Shown here: piece by piece, positions 6,200 to 7,414 of the stretch
How positions within the stretch are numbered: position 1 is the first letter of the stretch
Layout of the letters: every line of letters begins with the position of its first letter
Source: CAIXTV01 sp037144095
Lineage (GTDB): Bacteria; Bacteroidota; Bacteroidia; Bacteroidales; CAIXTV01
Reading direction: 5' to 3'
Assembly (NCBI GenBank): GCA_037144095.1
Contig: JBAWXL010000234.1
Coordinates: forward strand, 1 to 7,414
DNA length: 7,414 nucleotides
Position numbers and translations under genes: made by a program
The notes under the pieces: generated by a model
Database searches by the model: none
Told to the model about the DNA's origin: nothing
The model's input: only the letters and a program-made list of their open reading frames with translations

Positions 6200-7414
6200 A
6201 TGAAAGACGTAATTATCATAGGCGCAGGCATTACCGGACTTGCCACAGCTCATCATCTGAAGAAAAGCAATATCGATTTCATTGTGCTCGAACAATCTGA
6301 TAAGATTGGTGGCGTGATTAATTCGGTGCACGAAAAGGGATATATATATGAGGAAGGACCTAACTCGGGGGTGATTGGCAATATCGAAGTGATTCGTTTG
6401 TTTGAGGATTTGAAAGATAGCTGCGAGTTGGAACTTGCAAATGATAATGTGAAAAAACGTTGGATTTTAAAGAATCTTACCTGGGAACCATTGCCTGCCG
6501 GACTGATGGCGGCCATCAAAACGCCTTTGTTTACCCTTAAAGATAAGTTCAGAATTCTGGGCGAACCTTTTCGCAAAGCGGGTACCAATCCTCACGAAAC
6601 TCTTGCCGACTTAGTGAAAAGAAGATTAGGCAATAGCTTTTTGGAGTATGCCATCGACCCCTTTATATTGGGTGTTTATGCAGGCGACCCTAATCGTTTG
6701 GTGCCAAAATATGCGCTTCCTAAGTTGTATAATTTAGAACAAGATTATGGCAGTTTTATTGGCGGAACCATTAAAAAGATGCGCATTAAAAAGACTGAAG
6801 ATGACAAAAAGGTTACGCGTGGGGTTTTCTCTGCCAAAGGGGGTTTGTCGGCGCTTACGAATGCAATTTTATCTCATATCGGACAAGAAAATGTTTTTTT
6901 AAATTGCCACAATATACAAGTAAAACCTGCCGGAAGACATTATATAGTTCACTACACAAATCAGGAAGGCATTGCCGTTGAGCTGACTGCTAAGAAAGTT
7001 GTTTCAACCATTGGAGCTTATAACCTTGGCAAATTGGCTCCTTTTATTTCCGAAGAAATAGTTAAAAAAATTGCTGCTTTGCACTATACCCGTGTGATTG
7101 AAGTGGTGTTGGGCTTCGACAAATGGGAAGGAATTGCGTTGGATGCTTTCGGTGGTTTGATTCCGTTTAAAGAAAAGCGCGACATATTGGGTGCTTTGTT
7201 TATGTCGTCGCTGTTTAGCAATCGTGCACCCGAAGGGGGTGCTTTGTTCTCAATTTTCCTTGCAGGAGTGCGTCGTCCTGAGATCTTTGCGATGAACGAT
7301 GAGCAGGTGAAAGAGATTTTGAAAAGAGAAGTTTGCGAGTTGTTTCATTTAAAAGAATACAATCCCGATTTATTAAAAATCATTCGTCATGAGTGGGCTA
7401 TTCCGCAATATGAA
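6200..7414 (+). CDS. hemG: FAD-dependent protoporphyrinogen oxidase, HemY type (cut by the right edge)
   Basis: Six-electron oxidation of protoporphyrinogen IX to protoporphyrin IX, the substrate of the neighbouring HemH. The frame is open from the ATG at 6200 to the window end, giving 405 residues; the family usually has about 450-470, so the C-terminal FAD-binding tail is missing from view. The N-terminus is the dinucleotide-binding fold IIIGAGITGLATAHHL (5-20), followed by LEQSDKIGG (30-38) with the ribose-binding Glu31, and EEGPNSG (51-57). The mid-protein marks AIDPFILGVYAGDP (151-164), FSAKGGLSAL (210-219), FGGLIPF (327-333), and LGALFMSSLFSNRAPEGG (330s-347) are typical of protoporphyrinogen oxidases rather than carotenoid desaturases or amine oxidases. 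This is the flavoprotein often called HemY, named hemG in many Bacteroidota annotations; it is not the small flavodoxin-like HemG of E. coli. It lies 6 bases after hemH, with no Shine-Dalgarno sequence. Confidence 0.94.
   Translation, partial: MKDVIIIGAGITGLATAHHLKKSNIDFIVLEQSDKIGGVINSVHEKGYIYEEGPNSGVIGNIEVIRLFEDLKDSCELELANDNVKKRWILKNLTWEPLPAGLMAAIKTPLFTLKDKFRILGEPFRKAGTNPHETLADLVKRRLGNSFLEYAIDPFILGVYAGDPNRLVPKYALPKLYNLEQDYGSFIGGTIKKMRIKKTEDDKKVTRGVFSAKGGLSALTNAILSHIGQENVFLNCHNIQVKPAGRHYIVHYTNQEGIAVELTAKKVVSTIGAYNLGKLAPFISEEIVKKIAALHYTRVIEVVLGFDKWEGIALDAFGGLIPFKEKRDILGALFMSSLFSNRAPEGGALFSIFLAGVRRPEIFAMNDEQVKEILKREVCELFHLKEYNPDLLKIIRHEWAIPQYE

Noticed and set aside
5929..6588. Two minus-strand open frames (5929-6246 and 6253-6588) opposite hemH and the oxidase gene
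   Set aside because: Both are antisense to conserved proteins, have no recognisable domain and no initiation context of their own.

Overview
This window is a run of haem biosynthesis genes, all on the + strand, from a Gram-negative bacterium that looks like a member of the Bacteroidota. The grounds are AT-rich coding sequence, A/T-rich start-codon leaders without a recognisable Shine-Dalgarno sequence, and the style of the proteins. The genus cannot be fixed from the sequence. The cell evidently makes 5-aminolevulinate from glutamate (C5 route), because hemL is present, and the set matches the classical protoporphyrin-dependent branch.

Layout: the C-terminal half of uroporphyrinogen-III synthase (hemD, 1-383, cut by the left edge); porphobilinogen synthase (hemB, 405-1382); a 107-base gap with a perfect 17-bp stem-loop followed by five T's (1409-1458), read as an intrinsic terminator or attenuator; glutamate-1-semialdehyde aminomutase (hemL, 1490-2779); uroporphyrinogen decarboxylase (hemE, 2836-3870); oxygen-independent coproporphyrinogen III dehydrogenase (hemN, 3891-5270); ferrochelatase (hemH, 5267-6193); and an FAD-dependent protoporphyrinogen oxidase of the HemY type (6200 to the right edge, cut before its stop). 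hemN and hemH overlap by 4 bases, and the last gene follows after 6 bases. The later genes are therefore packed much more tightly than hemB, hemL and hemE.

Together these enzymes cover aminolevulinate synthesis (HemL), porphobilinogen (HemB), ring closure to uroporphyrinogen III (HemD), decarboxylation to coproporphyrinogen III (HemE), conversion to protoporphyrinogen IX (HemN), oxidation to protoporphyrin IX (HemY) and iron insertion (HemH). Only glutamyl-tRNA reductase (hemA) and hydroxymethylbilane synthase (hemC) are missing, and they probably lie left of the window.

I found no mobile element, CRISPR array, RNA gene or novel system; this is core metabolism. The points most worth a second look are the strong hairpin inside the cluster and a ferrochelatase that keeps its catalytic His and Glu but departs from several otherwise conserved family positions.
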